Shown here one piece after another: positions 34,195 through 42,536 of a stretch of DNA of 64,000 bases. Position numbers and translations under genes: made by a program. The DNA is from JAPPOI01 sp028818055 (GTDB lineage: Bacteria > Pseudomonadota > Alphaproteobacteria > Rhodobacterales > Rhodobacteraceae): the NCBI GenBank assembly GCA_965267405.1, contig OZ253954.1, forward strand, positions 868,001 to 932,000, in the 5' to 3' direction. Within the stretch, counting starts at the first letter, position 1. Each line of letters opens with the position of its first letter. The notes below the pieces were generated by a model, which did not search any database, was not told the DNA's origin, and saw only the letters and a list, made by a program, of their open reading frames with translations.

Positions 34195-35121
34195 ATGGCT
34201 GAAATGAACGAAACATCGCGCCCTTTCGCGGTCATTGCCGGAGCCACTGGCAACGTCGGGCGGGCCACCGCCACCGCCTTGGCTCAGCGGGGGTTTCGCG
34301 TGGTCATGCTGGGCCGAAATCAGGAACGGCTTGAGGATCGGGCCAGATCTATCGAAGCAGATCTACGCGAGGCCAACCCAGACTTCACCGGTGAGCTGAT
34401 CCCTGTTCAGATTGATCTGACCGACCTTGCAAGCATCGAACGGGCGGTCGATGAGATTGGCCGTCTGTCGCCGGTGACTGATGTCCTTGTGCTATCGGCG
34501 GTCACGATAACGCAGGACGGACCAACCATTCTGCCAGATGGAAACGAGTTCATGTTTTCGGTGAACGTGCTTGGGCAATACCGTCTCGCCGAGCTTCTCA
34601 GGCCGTCGGTCGAGGCGGCGCAGGGCATTATCGCTCATGTTGTGGCGCCGTTTCACCGTGACATTGATTGGGATGACCTTCAGTCGAATCGGAACCACAA
34701 GTCCATGGTCGCATACGAGCGCAGCAAGACATGCCACCGCAGTATCGCGGGTGAAATGGCCCGGCGATCTGATGGCGGATACACGTCATTTGCTTTCGAT
34801 CCCGGATTTGTCATCGACAAGAAAGACCCCGACTTGGCAAAGCGGTGGCCCAAAGGATTGATGGGTTTGATCTGGAAGCTTTACGCCGCGGTCGCTGCTG
34901 CGCCACCTGCCGTTGCTGGCGAAGCCTTGGCAGATCTCGTGACGGATCCTTCGTATCGAGACCATCTCAACGGTGCTTATTACACACAGCTCAGGCGGCG
35001 TGAGAAAAGCGAGCCAGCCATGATCGACATCGCTTTTGGGGCCCGACTTTGGACGGAGCTTGACGCGCTGGCCTTTCCGGATACCGCAAATGAGGACGCA
35101 AATCTGAGTGCGGGACCTTAA
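34195..35121 (+). CDS. Short-chain dehydrogenase/reductase family protein
   Basis: Protein of 308 residues with the N-terminal nucleotide-binding motif VIAGATGNVGRATATAL and a classical catalytic-type YERSK (YxxxK). VNVLGQYRLAELL resembles the NNAG-region helix of large SDRs such as retinol-dehydrogenase-like proteins. The asparagine-serine part of the active site is not clear. The ATG at 34195 follows GAGAG. A longer reading from 34126 is open but lacks similarity. It is followed, on the other strand, by rplP across a shared terminator. Confidence 0.85.
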   Translation: MAEMNETSRPFAVIAGATGNVGRATATALAQRGFRVVMLGRNQERLEDRARSIEADLREANPDFTGELIPVQIDLTDLASIERAVDEIGRLSPVTDVLVLSAVTITQDGPTILPDGNEFMFSVNVLGQYRLAELLRPSVEAAQGIIAHVVAPFHRDIDWDDLQSNRNHKSMVAYERSKTCHRSIAGEMARRSDGGYTSFAFDPGFVIDKKDPDLAKRWPKGLMGLIWKLYAAVAAAPPAVAGEALADLVTDPSYRDHLNGAYYTQLRRREKSEPAMIDIAFGARLWTELDALAFPDTANEDANLSAGP

Positions 35122-35172
35122 AGCCCGGGGGTTTGATCCGGTCCGCGCTTTTTCTGATTGCAAGAACGAGAA

Positions 35173-35196
35173 AGGGCGGAGCTGCTGCTCCGCCCT
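35173..35196. terminator. Terminator between the SDR gene and rplP
   Basis: Nine-base-pair stem AGGGCGGAG/CTCCGCCCT with a six-base loop. On the minus strand it is followed by TTCTCGTTCTT, ending the rplB-rplP unit. The plus-strand flank is less T-rich. Confidence 0.72.
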
Positions 35197-35236
35197 ACCC
35201 TGATTTCCAAGTGGTTCGTCCTGAACCCGGAAAGAC

Positions 35237-35650
35237 TTACCAGTCTTCGCGAACGACTGTCCGTGTCTTGACGGGCAGCTTCATCGCAGCAAGGCGCAGG
35301 GCCTCACGCGCGATCGTGTCGTTGACGCCATCGATTTCGAACATGATCCGGCCTGGCTTCACTTTGGCGGTCCAACGGTCCACCGAGCCTTTACCTTTAC
35401 CCATCCGAACTTCGATCGGCTTCGCGGTCACCGGGGTGTCCGGGAAGATACGGATCCAGACGCGGCCCTGACGTTTCATATGACGCGTCATGGCACGACG
35501 TGCGGCTTCGATCTGACGCGCTGTGATGCGCTCAGGTTCGATGGCCTTCAGGCCGTAGCTGCCAAAGTTCAGATCAGAGCCGCCTTTGGCTTCGCCCTTG
35601 ATCCGGCCTTTGTGTAGCTTGCGGAATTTTGTGCGCTTTGGTTGCAGCAT
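35237..35650 (-). CDS. rplP: 50S ribosomal protein L16
   Basis: Large-subunit protein of 137 residues near the A site. It has the L16 features KRTKFRKLHKGRIKGEAKGG, ALEPERITARQIEAARRAMT-like EPERITARQIEAARRAMT, and RIFPDTPVTAKPIEVRMGKG. It is twelve bases after rpsC and last in its block. rpmC, its usual neighbour, is 6.7 kb away. Confidence 0.98.
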   Translation of the reverse strand: MLQPKRTKFRKLHKGRIKGEAKGGSDLNFGSYGLKAIEPERITARQIEAARRAMTRHMKRQGRVWIRIFPDTPVTAKPIEVRMGKGKGSVDRWTAKVKPGRIMFEIDGVNDTIAREALRLAAMKLPVKTRTVVREDW

Positions 35651-35662
35651 CTAATTCACTCC

Positions 35663-36379
35663 TCAGTTCCGGCCACGGCCGCCGCCGGCGCCGCGTGGTG
35701 CAGGACCTTCCTGCAGCTCTTGCTGACGACGGTCACGCGCCTGCGGATCGTGCTCCATGATCTCACCTTTGAAGATCCAGACCTTGATGCCGATGATGCC
35801 ATAAGGCGTCATAGCTTCGGCCAGAGCATAGTCGATGTCCGCGCGCAGAGTGTGCAGAGGCACACGGCCTTCGCGATACCATTCGGTCCGGGCGATCTCG
35901 GCACCGCCAAGGCGGCCCGCGACGTTGACCCGGATGCCCAGGGCACCCATGCGCATTGCGTTTTGCACACCACGCTTCATCGCGCGACGGAAGCTGACGC
36001 GGCGCTCTAGCTGCTGCGCGATGGACTCGGCAACCAGCTGGGCGTCAAGTTCAGGCTTTCTGACTTCGACGATGTTCAGGTGCAGTTCGCTATCGGTCAT
36101 CTTGGCGATCTTGCGACGCAGACCTTCGATATCAGCACCTTTTTTGCCGATGATCACACCCGGACGCGCCGTGTGGATCGTCACGCGGCACTTGCGGTGC
36201 GGACGTTCGATGATGACGCGGCTGACGCCGGCCTGCTTGCACTCTTCCTTGATGAATTCGCGGATTTTGATGTCTTCGAGCAGAAGATCACCGTAATCCT
36301 TTGTGTCGGCGTACCAGCGGCTATCCCAGGTGCGGTTGACCTGGAGGCGCATACCAACGGGGTTTACCTTCTGACCCAT
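35663..36379 (-). CDS. rpsC: 30S ribosomal protein S3
   Basis: mRNA-entry-channel protein of 238 residues. It starts MGQKVNPVGMRLQVNRTWDS and has the KH-domain loop RPGVIIGKKGADIEGLRRKI. The C-terminal domain reads GVQNAMRMGALGIRVNVAGR. The tail is Arg/Gln/Gly-rich. Its ATG overlaps the last base of the rplV stop (TAATG). Confidence 0.98.
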   Translation of the reverse strand: MGQKVNPVGMRLQVNRTWDSRWYADTKDYGDLLLEDIKIREFIKEECKQAGVSRVIIERPHRKCRVTIHTARPGVIIGKKGADIEGLRRKIAKMTDSELHLNIVEVRKPELDAQLVAESIAQQLERRVSFRRAMKRGVQNAMRMGALGIRVNVAGRLGGAEIARTEWYREGRVPLHTLRADIDYALAEAMTPYGIIGIKVWIFKGEIMEHDPQARDRRQQELQEGPAPRGAGGGRGRN

Positions 36380-36759
36380 TATGCTTGCTCCTCAATCTGG
36401 CGGACCTTGATCGTCAATTCCGAGAACGGCTTGTGAATGCGGCCGAAGCGGCCACGGGCACGCGGGCGACCGCGCTTCATCACAAGGTTCTTGCCAACAA
36501 AGGCTTCGGCCACGACCAGTTCGTCCACGTCCAGGTTGTGGTTGTTTTCAGCGTTCGCGATGGCTGACTGAAGACATTTCTTCACGTCGGCTGCGATGCG
36601 CTTCTTCGAGAAGGTCAGATCGGCAAGCGCCTTGTCGACCTTCTTGCCGCGAATAAGGCCAGCGACGAGGTTTAGCTTCTGTGGCGAGGTACGCAGCATG
36701 CGTGTCTTCGCCATAGCCTCGTTGTCCGCCACGCGGCGCGGATTTTTTTCCTTGCCCAT
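36379..36759 (-). CDS. rplV: 50S ribosomal protein L22
   Basis: Exit-tunnel protein of 126 residues with MLRTSPQKLNLVAGLIRGKK, the helix ADVKKCLQSAIANAENNH, and the tunnel loop RGRPRARGRFGRIHKPFSEL. It lies three bases after rpsS, and its stop overlaps the rpsC start. Confidence 0.98.
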   Translation of the reverse strand: MGKEKNPRRVADNEAMAKTRMLRTSPQKLNLVAGLIRGKKVDKALADLTFSKKRIAADVKKCLQSAIANAENNHNLDVDELVVAEAFVGKNLVMKRGRPRARGRFGRIHKPFSELTIKVRQIEEQA

Positions 36760-36762
36760 GAC

Positions 36763-37041
36763 TTACTTCCTCTTCGCTTTTTTATCAGCGGCGTGACCGT
36801 AGTAGGTGCGTGTTGGCGAATATTCACCAAACTTCTGGCCGATCATGTCCTCGGATACGTTCACCGGGATATGCTTCTGGCCGTTGTAGACACCAAAGGT
36901 CAAACCAACGAATTGCGGCAGAATGGTTGAGCGGCGCGACCAGATCTTGATGACCTCGTTGCGGCCCGACTCGCGGGATGCTTCGGCCTTCTTGAGGACG
37001 TATGCGTCGACAAAAGGCCCTTTCCATACAGAACGGCTCAT
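36763..37041 (-). CDS. rpsS: 30S ribosomal protein S19
   Basis: Small-subunit head protein of 92 residues. It starts MSRSVWKGPFVDAYVLKKAE and has S19-typical TFGVYNGQKHIPVNVSEDMI and GEYSPTRTYYGHAADKKAKR. It is three bases after rplB. Confidence 0.98.
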   Translation of the reverse strand: MSRSVWKGPFVDAYVLKKAEASRESGRNEVIKIWSRRSTILPQFVGLTFGVYNGQKHIPVNVSEDMIGQKFGEYSPTRTYYGHAADKKAKRK

Positions 37042-37044
37042 GAC

Positions 37045-37887
37045 TTACCGCCTTTTCTTCTTGGCGTGACGCGAACGCAGGATCAGCTTCGACGACGCCT
37101 TGTTCTTGTTCCGGGTCCGAGCACCCTTTGTCGGCTTGCCCCAAGGGCTAACCGGGTGACGACCGCCCGAGGTCCGACCTTCACCACCACCATGTGGGTG
37201 ATCAACCGGGTTCATCACGACACCACGCACAGATGGGCGGATGCCCTTGTGACGGTTGCGACCGGCCTTACCGAAGTTCTGGTTCGAGTTGTCGGGGTTG
37301 GACACGGCACCAACGGTGGCCATGCATTCCTGACGCACGAGCCGCAGTTCGCCCGACGAGAGGCGGATCTGCGCGTAGCCGCCATCGCGGCCAACGAATT
37401 GTGCGTAGGTACCAGCAGCACGAGCGATCTGACCGCCCTTGCCTGGCTTCATTTCGATGTTGTGAACGATTGTACCGATCGGCATGCCCGAGAACGGCAT
37501 CGCGTTGCCCGGTTTAACGTCCACTTTGTCGCCCGAGACGACTTTGTCACCAACAGCGAGACGCTGAGGTGCAAGGATGTAGGCTTGTTCGCCGTCGTCA
37601 TATTTGACGAGAGCGATAAATGCGGTCCGGTTCGGGTCGTATTCGATCCGTTCCACAGTAGCCGCGACATCAAACTTGTTCCGCTTGAAATCAACGATCC
37701 GGTAAAGGCGTTTCGCCCCACCACCACGACGACGCATCGTGATCCGTCCGGTGTTGTTCCGGCCCGCCTTTTTGGTCAAACCCTCGGTAAGGGATTTGAC
37801 CGGACGGCCTTTCCAAAGCTCCGAACGGTCGATCAGCACCAGCCCGCGCTGGCCCGGCGTCGTCGGCTTATACGACTTGAGTGCCAT
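37045..37887 (-). CDS. rplB: 50S ribosomal protein L2
   Basis: Large-subunit protein of 280 residues near the peptidyl-transferase centre. It carries MNPVDHPHGGGEGRTSGGRH, the C-terminal signature containing the conserved histidine, and the N-terminal SYKPTTPGQRGLVLIDRSEL. The ATG at 37887 (MALKSYKP) is the family start. Unusually, it is not preceded by rplW but heads its own unit with a promoter and leader. Confidence 0.98.
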   Translation of the reverse strand: MALKSYKPTTPGQRGLVLIDRSELWKGRPVKSLTEGLTKKAGRNNTGRITMRRRGGGAKRLYRIVDFKRNKFDVAATVERIEYDPNRTAFIALVKYDDGEQAYILAPQRLAVGDKVVSGDKVDVKPGNAMPFSGMPIGTIVHNIEMKPGKGGQIARAAGTYAQFVGRDGGYAQIRLSSGELRLVRQECMATVGAVSNPDNSNQNFGKAGRNRHKGIRPSVRGVVMNPVDHPHGGGEGRTSGGRHPVSPWGKPTKGARTRNKNKASSKLILRSRHAKKKRR

Positions 37888-37912
37888 GCTTTCTGTCTTC
37901 CGTTTGCTTCGT

Positions 37913-38061
37913 GCCGGGTGTGCCCCGGCTGTCTGTTTAAAGGGCCCCGAAGGTCCCAAGGGTTATGGGGTCGCCAAGAGGTTCGCCCAAAGCACACCAC
38001 CCCGGACGAATCCGGGGTGAGGTGATTGGGGGCGTATAACGGGGGAATGGGGGTGTGGCAA
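37913..38061 (-). promoter_or_regulatory. rplB promoter and structured leader
   Basis: TTGCCA (38056-38061), a 17-bp spacer and TATACG (38033-38038) on the minus strand, then a C-rich stretch. The predicted leader of about 140 bases contains a nine-base-pair stem with CGAA-type loop (37998-38006/38011-38019) and a six-base-pair stem (37913-37918/37924-37929). Neither stem has a T-tract. A site for autogenous control by a ribosomal protein is possible but unproven. Confidence 0.65.
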
Positions 38062-38108
38062 GGGGTTTGAAAGTCCTACATACCCAGCGCACAATTCAAC
38101 TTGGAACG

Positions 38109-38711
38109 TCAATCAGCTAGCTTTTTTCTTTCATCAAAATTTCGCCAGACGTGCATCCGTCCATTTTGCCGAGCATCGGCCAGAAAAAGTTTCTTTCGAG
38201 CGTCCTTAGTCTCTAGGTTTCGGTATTTACCACCCGAATATTTGGGCCAGTCGATCGCCCAACCCCTCGAAACCATTTCAGCTGAAAGATCTCGCCCGTC
38301 CGGCAGGAAGCAACATGCAACTGTGCGCCCGTATTTGTCCTCGTCTGTAATCTCTGCACGAACGATTTTACCTTTGCAGAGACCGCGCAGAGCCCACATG
38401 GCCTTACGCCCGTACGGGTGATTTAACTCAGGCGCGTCAATACCGAACAGCCGGACCTGTATGTTCTTAATCCGTAATGTGTCGCCGTCGACAATGTAAG
38501 CGGCTCCCTCAAGAATCCGCTTTTTGTCGAGATGTTTGGCAGTGGAGGGGTCGAAACGTGGAGCCGGAGCTGTCTTACGCTCCTTTGTTATGACCGCTTG
38601 TCTGCTTGTTTCCTCGAGTGTCTTGGAAGCAGGACCGTCAAACCTTTGTCCCGTTCGATGCAAAATGAGGAAAATAGCAACTAGAGTAAGAAATCCGAGA
38701 AAATAAACCAC
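38109..38711 (-). CDS. Membrane-anchored thermonuclease-like (SNase) protein
   Basis: Protein of 200 residues. An N-terminal hydrophobic helix (VYFLGFLTLVAIFLIL) is followed by a charged linker and a staphylococcal-nuclease-like domain. In the domain YIVDGDTLRI, VRLFGIDAPE and DKYGRTVACCF carry the conserved Asp, Arg, Glu and Arg pattern. The predicted product is an outward-facing nuclease, but activity is not shown. It lies 220 bases upstream of rplB on the same strand, beyond the rplB promoter. Confidence 0.85.
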   Translation of the reverse strand: MVYFLGFLTLVAIFLILHRTGQRFDGPASKTLEETSRQAVITKERKTAPAPRFDPSTAKHLDKKRILEGAAYIVDGDTLRIKNIQVRLFGIDAPELNHPYGRKAMWALRGLCKGKIVRAEITDEDKYGRTVACCFLPDGRDLSAEMVSRGWAIDWPKYSGGKYRNLETKDARKKLFLADARQNGRMHVWRNFDERKKLAD

Positions 38712-38861
38712 GAATACAGTTCCAAATTTTCAACTATGGATTGCATTCTGATGATTCAATTTGTTCAAATTTTGACGGTATTTGACACCAGGTACGGCAT
38801 GTCAAAGCACCATCAAAGCTGCTTCCAGGTGTTTTGCCCCATCGAACCGGCTGTGCGAAGC

Positions 38862-39497
38862 CTATGGAGTTAACTCAACCACATTCTCCGCCCCCTCGCA
38901 CCGCTCGGCCAGGAACCCTCCTATCGGGCGGCTTAAAACGGGTTCAACTGTGTAGACGCCTGCGTAGAGCCGCGCGATCTCGGCGTTGGGGACAGAAAAC
39001 GGCGGGCCGGCGGTTTGGGATTGGTCGTAGTCAAAGCTGATGACCAATTGCGGCGCCTGACGCGTGATCTTGGGCAGATGTGCGGCGTATCGGGCGCGGA
39101 TGTCTTCCGGCAGGGCGACAAGCGCGGCGCGGTCGTAGATGGCATGGATTGTGCCGAGGGTGTCTTCCGAAAGCTCAAAGAAGTCGCCGACAAAGAGCGT
39201 CAGGTGGTCAGCGCGATATCTTTTCAGCGCGCCAACGGGCTCAACTTCGGGTGTTAGGTTCAGTCGCGCGAACACCTCTTTCACTGCGTCTTCGTTGAAC
39301 TCGACACCGATGACGTTCAGGCCCCTGTCGCGCAGCCAGTCCAGATCAAACGCTTTCCCGCACAGCGGCACAAAGATCGTCTGACCCGGCACGAGCCCCA
39401 GCCGATCAAAGTGGGCAACCAGAAGATCGTTTGGCTGCGCCTCGTGAAAGCCAATGCGGTTTTCGCGCCAGCGTTCCTGCCAAAATTCTTCTTTCAT
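38862..39497 (-). CDS. tpm: Thiopurine S-methyltransferase (TPMT family)
   Basis: SAM-dependent methyltransferase of 211 residues, matching bacterial TPMT from the first residue (MKEEFWQERWRENRIGFH). Motif I reads IFVPLCGKAFDLDWL, and GVEFNEDAVKEVF is the acidic loop. IYDRAALVALPEDIRARYA is the late family block (core DRAALVALPEDIRARY). Bacterial TPMTs methylate thiopurines, selenium or tellurium compounds. The ATG at 39497 was chosen by family fit; 39542 would add 15 residues. It is divergent from the Usp gene. Confidence 0.85.
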   Translation of the reverse strand: MKEEFWQERWRENRIGFHEAQPNDLLVAHFDRLGLVPGQTIFVPLCGKAFDLDWLRDRGLNVIGVEFNEDAVKEVFARLNLTPEVEPVGALKRYRADHLTLFVGDFFELSEDTLGTIHAIYDRAALVALPEDIRARYAAHLPKITRQAPQLVISFDYDQSQTAGPPFSVPNAEIARLYAGVYTVEPVLSRPIGGFLAERCEGAENVVELTP

Positions 39498-39675
39498 TGC
39501 GCTCGCGTCCTTGGGTTGGTTCGGGTCCGACGACATCATCACGCCGCAGATGCGTCAATGCGCAAATATCATAGAAAGTTGATCCAGATCAGGGCTGGAA
39601 CATGGGCCATCAGCAATACTGAGACAAATAGACGAGTTCGGCGTTTCGACGCCCGAAGCGAGAGGAAGAATTGCA

Positions 39676-40527
39676 ATGTTGACCGACCAGACCCTGCTTT
39701 TTGTCATGGGAGACACTGTTCCTAAAGACGAACTGCGCGCGCTTTGCGCGAACGCGGAAACGAGCGGAACGCGCCTCATGTGCCTGATCATTCGCGAGCT
39801 GCCGTCGCAGCCAATGAACGCCTATGGCGCGTTGCCCTATGGCGGCCTGGGCGTGTTGAGCGAGTGGATGGAACTGGTCAAGGAAGAGAAGGCCCAGTTG
39901 AAGGCCACCGCGGACGCGGTCGAAGCCATTTTGCAAGAGGCTGGCGTCTCGGGCGATGTGCAACCGGTGCATTGCGCCTCTGTTGATGTGCGCGAGATTG
40001 TGGCGCAACGCGCGATGGTCAGCGACATCGCGACGGTGTCGAAGGGCTTGCGCGAAAGCGACCCGGATCTCTTCAAGGCAGCGTCTTACGGCGTTTTGTT
40101 TGAGTCTCCGACCAGCTTGCGTCTGAATGGAAACATCCTTGAGCAACCGAAGAAGGTTTTCTTGGCGTGGAATGCTGAACTTACAGCGGCGCGCGCCATT
40201 CACAGTGCCCTGCCCATGTTGGAAGCCGCGGACGAGGTCGTCATTGCCTGCATTGATCCAAAGGCGGTGGTGGATGACAACGGTGAAGACCCCGGCTCGG
40301 ACATGGCGCGCTGGCTGAGCCACCGCGGCTGCAATGTCACTGTTTCGCAGTTCCCAAGTGGCGGCCATCCGGTTTCGATGGCCATCAAACAGCGGGCCAA
40401 TGAAGTTGGAGCGGATCTGGTTGTTATGGGTGCATTTGGGCGTTCAAGGATGCGCGAACTTTTCTTTGGTGGAACAACCAATGCGATGTTGCATCAAACT
40501 GAAGTGCCGGTGCTGATGGCTCACTGA
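39676..40527 (+). CDS. Universal stress protein with two Usp domains
   Basis: Tandem Usp protein of 283 residues. The C-terminal domain has the nucleotide-binding pattern GAFGRSRMRELFFGGTTNAM (G-2x-G-9x-G-S/T) and VFLAWNAELTAARAIHSAL (core AWNAELTAARAIHSAL). The N-terminal domain is degenerate and lacks the loop. Usp proteins bind ATP or AMP and respond to stress. The ATG at 39676 follows GAGAGGAAG. Confidence 0.86.
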   Translation: MLTDQTLLFVMGDTVPKDELRALCANAETSGTRLMCLIIRELPSQPMNAYGALPYGGLGVLSEWMELVKEEKAQLKATADAVEAILQEAGVSGDVQPVHCASVDVREIVAQRAMVSDIATVSKGLRESDPDLFKAASYGVLFESPTSLRLNGNILEQPKKVFLAWNAELTAARAIHSALPMLEAADEVVIACIDPKAVVDDNGEDPGSDMARWLSHRGCNVTVSQFPSGGHPVSMAIKQRANEVGADLVVMGAFGRSRMRELFFGGTTNAMLHQTEVPVLMAH

Positions 40528-40626
40528 CGGCCGGCTTACTCGCAGACCCCAGGGTTCATTCATCTGTTATTGGACATTGCGGCTGTTCGCAGTGAAGGTA
40601 CGCGTGCACTTAGCCGAAGGCCGTGA

Positions 40627-41475
40627 ATGAAACTTTTGTCCCTGACTGCGCTGGCGATGGTGGCCTTTGCGGCGAATTCAATCCTCAATCGCCTTGCGCT
40701 TCTGGATGGGGCGATCGGGCCGGCAAACTTCGCGACCATTCGCGTTGCGGCAGGCGCAATTGTCTTGGTCGCGCTGATTTCGTTGCGCGATGGTTCGACC
40801 ATTCGCCCGCTGCGGCCCGATCTTCCGGCTGTGGCCGGGCTGACGGCCTATATGCTTGGGTTTTCGTTCGCCTATGTTTCGATGGACGCCGGGCTTGGTG
40901 CGCTGATCCTGTTTGGCGGCGTTCAGATCACTATGTTTATCGGTGCATTGATCGAAGGTCAGAAGCCACCAATCCAAAGATGGATTGGTATGGGTCTGGC
41001 GATGGCCGGTCTTGCCGTGCTGACCTATCCCACGGAAGAGGTCACGCTTGGGATGGGCGCGGTCAGTTTAATGGTGCTTGCTGCCATTGGATGGGGTGTC
41101 TACTCGCTCATTGGACGCGGCGTTTCTGATCCCTTGGGGTCAACCGGGTGGAATTTCGTCTATTCACTGCCGATTGTTGCTCTGGCCTTGGTTTTCTGGC
41201 CCGACGAGACGATGATCAGCTCAAAAGGTGTTGGTCTTGCCGTTCTTTCCGGTGCGGTAACGTCTGCCCTTGGGTATGCGCTTTGGTATTCGCTTATGCC
41301 GCAACTGGGCGCAACACGCGGAGCTTTGGCACAACTTTCGGCACCGGCGATCGCCGTGGCGCTTGGAGCGCTCTTGCTGGGCGAGGTCGTGACCCTGTCG
41401 ATGGGTCTGGCAGCCGCAATGATCCTTGGTGGCATTGCAATTGGTCTGGCGCGGTTCGAAAGACAGGGCACCTGA
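40627..41475 (+). CDS. EamA/DMT-family transporter
   Basis: Inner-membrane protein of 282 residues with about ten hydrophobic helices in two EamA halves, each near 130 residues. Small-residue-rich segments such as GLALGM-type ILFGGVQITMFIGALIEG and the late GATRGALAQLSAPAIAVALG support the family. Solutes exported by these drug/metabolite transporters vary and cannot be assigned. It is a stand-alone gene between Usp and the GFA-type gene. Confidence 0.87.
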   Translation: MKLLSLTALAMVAFAANSILNRLALLDGAIGPANFATIRVAAGAIVLVALISLRDGSTIRPLRPDLPAVAGLTAYMLGFSFAYVSMDAGLGALILFGGVQITMFIGALIEGQKPPIQRWIGMGLAMAGLAVLTYPTEEVTLGMGAVSLMVLAAIGWGVYSLIGRGVSDPLGSTGWNFVYSLPIVALALVFWPDETMISSKGVGLAVLSGAVTSALGYALWYSLMPQLGATRGALAQLSAPAIAVALGALLLGEVVTLSMGLAAAMILGGIAIGLARFERQGT

Positions 41476-41545
41476 CCAGCATCTCCTTACTTGTCGGGAG
41501 CTATGCGGTTTGCAATCATCTGCTTGGCAAGCAAGTGGAGCACCA

Positions 41546-41950
41546 ATGCACGGTAGATGCCTTTGTGGTCGCGTAAAGTTTGAGGTGACTGAGCCAATCA
41601 GCGCGTGCGTGAACTGTCATTGCGAAAGCTGTCGGCGGCAATGTTCGGCGCCGATGACGACTTATATCGGGGTTCCCGACGGACAATGGAGTTGGACCAG
41701 GGAACACCCCACGGTTTTCAATTCCTCACCCGGTGTTGAACGGACGTTCTGTTCCGCCTGTGGGTCTCCGATGTCGTTCCGATCAAAGACGATGTCGGAC
41801 GTCATGCATTTCTATGTGGCTGCAATGGACGAACCAGACGTTTTTGCGCCCACTTTGCACGTGGCGTACGAGGAGAAGTTGCCTTGGCTTGATCTTGATG
41901 ACGGTTTGCCGACGTCTTTCGGTCCGGACTATACCAAGCCTTCGACCTAG
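41546..41950 (+). CDS. GFA/CENP-V-type zinc-binding protein
   Basis: Protein of 134 residues with the glutathione-dependent formaldehyde-activating (GFA) fold. The paired cysteines are in CLCGRVKFEV and VNCHCESCRRQCSAP (CxC and CxxC), and a later FCSACGSP follows. The zinc sites are therefore intact. The true substrate of most members is unknown. The ATG at 41546 follows GGAG. It converges on a lipoprotein gene, and the two stops overlap in the palindrome CTAG (41947-41950). Confidence 0.86.
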   Translation: MHGRCLCGRVKFEVTEPISACVNCHCESCRRQCSAPMTTYIGVPDGQWSWTREHPTVFNSSPGVERTFCSACGSPMSFRSKTMSDVMHFYVAAMDEPDVFAPTLHVAYEEKLPWLDLDDGLPTSFGPDYTKPST

Positions 41951-42390
41951 TTCGCGGTGATTTTCAACTCGTCAGACGCGATCTTCCAACCGTCTTCATA
42001 GACCATCTGGATATGCAGCTCACCGTTGCCTCCAGTCGAACAGGTGTCTTCGACGTCATAGATCAACTGTGCTGCATCTTCATCAACACGTTCTTCGCGA
42101 AGCGTAAGGTCACCGCATTTCGCCAGGTTTTGAGAGAAATCCAGATAGAGGTCTTTTATCTGATTAGTGGCCTCTTCCGAACCAGAGGCTCCAGATTCAA
42201 GTTGCGCCATGATTTCCGCCACACGAGACTTGGAATGGTACGACACATCTTCTTCAAATGTGCGGCCTTCGATCACCTTGGCGTAGTAAGATTTGTATAC
42301 CGCGTCTGGCGCTGCGCGTTCTTCTTCGCGACATGCAGAAAGAGAAACAATCAATCCAATGAAACAGGCCGAATTCACAATATTTTTCAT
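41947..42390 (-). CDS. Putative lipoprotein of unknown function
   Basis: Protein of 147 residues with a lipoprotein signal peptide ending LIVSLSAC at about residue 20, giving a modified cysteine. The mature part is acidic and soluble, with KSYYAKVIEGRTFEEDVSYH and a C-terminal IQMVYEDGWKIASDELKI. That end resembles the nuclear-transport-factor-2-like or DUF4878 type, but I do not assign it firmly. The ATG at 42390 gives the best signal; an ATG seven codons earlier exists. Confidence 0.7.
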   Translation of the reverse strand: MKNIVNSACFIGLIVSLSACREEERAAPDAVYKSYYAKVIEGRTFEEDVSYHSKSRVAEIMAQLESGASGSEEATNQIKDLYLDFSQNLAKCGDLTLREERVDEDAAQLIYDVEDTCSTGGNGELHIQMVYEDGWKIASDELKITAN

Positions 42391-42536
42391 GGGCTTACTC
42401 GAATAGTTCACCCCCGCCTAGATGGACAATACTTGCTTCGGTCTGAATTTTCATCCTGTCCGTAAACGAAAGTCTTGCAACGTTGCGATCTTCACACTTG
42501 AATGTGCCGACGAGATCGGTTTCGCGAGGCATCGCC

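Noticed and set aside
37998..38019. Hairpin upstream of rplB as a terminator
   Set aside because: The stem is strong but neither strand has a T-tract, and it lies downstream of a good promoter. Kept as a leader structure.
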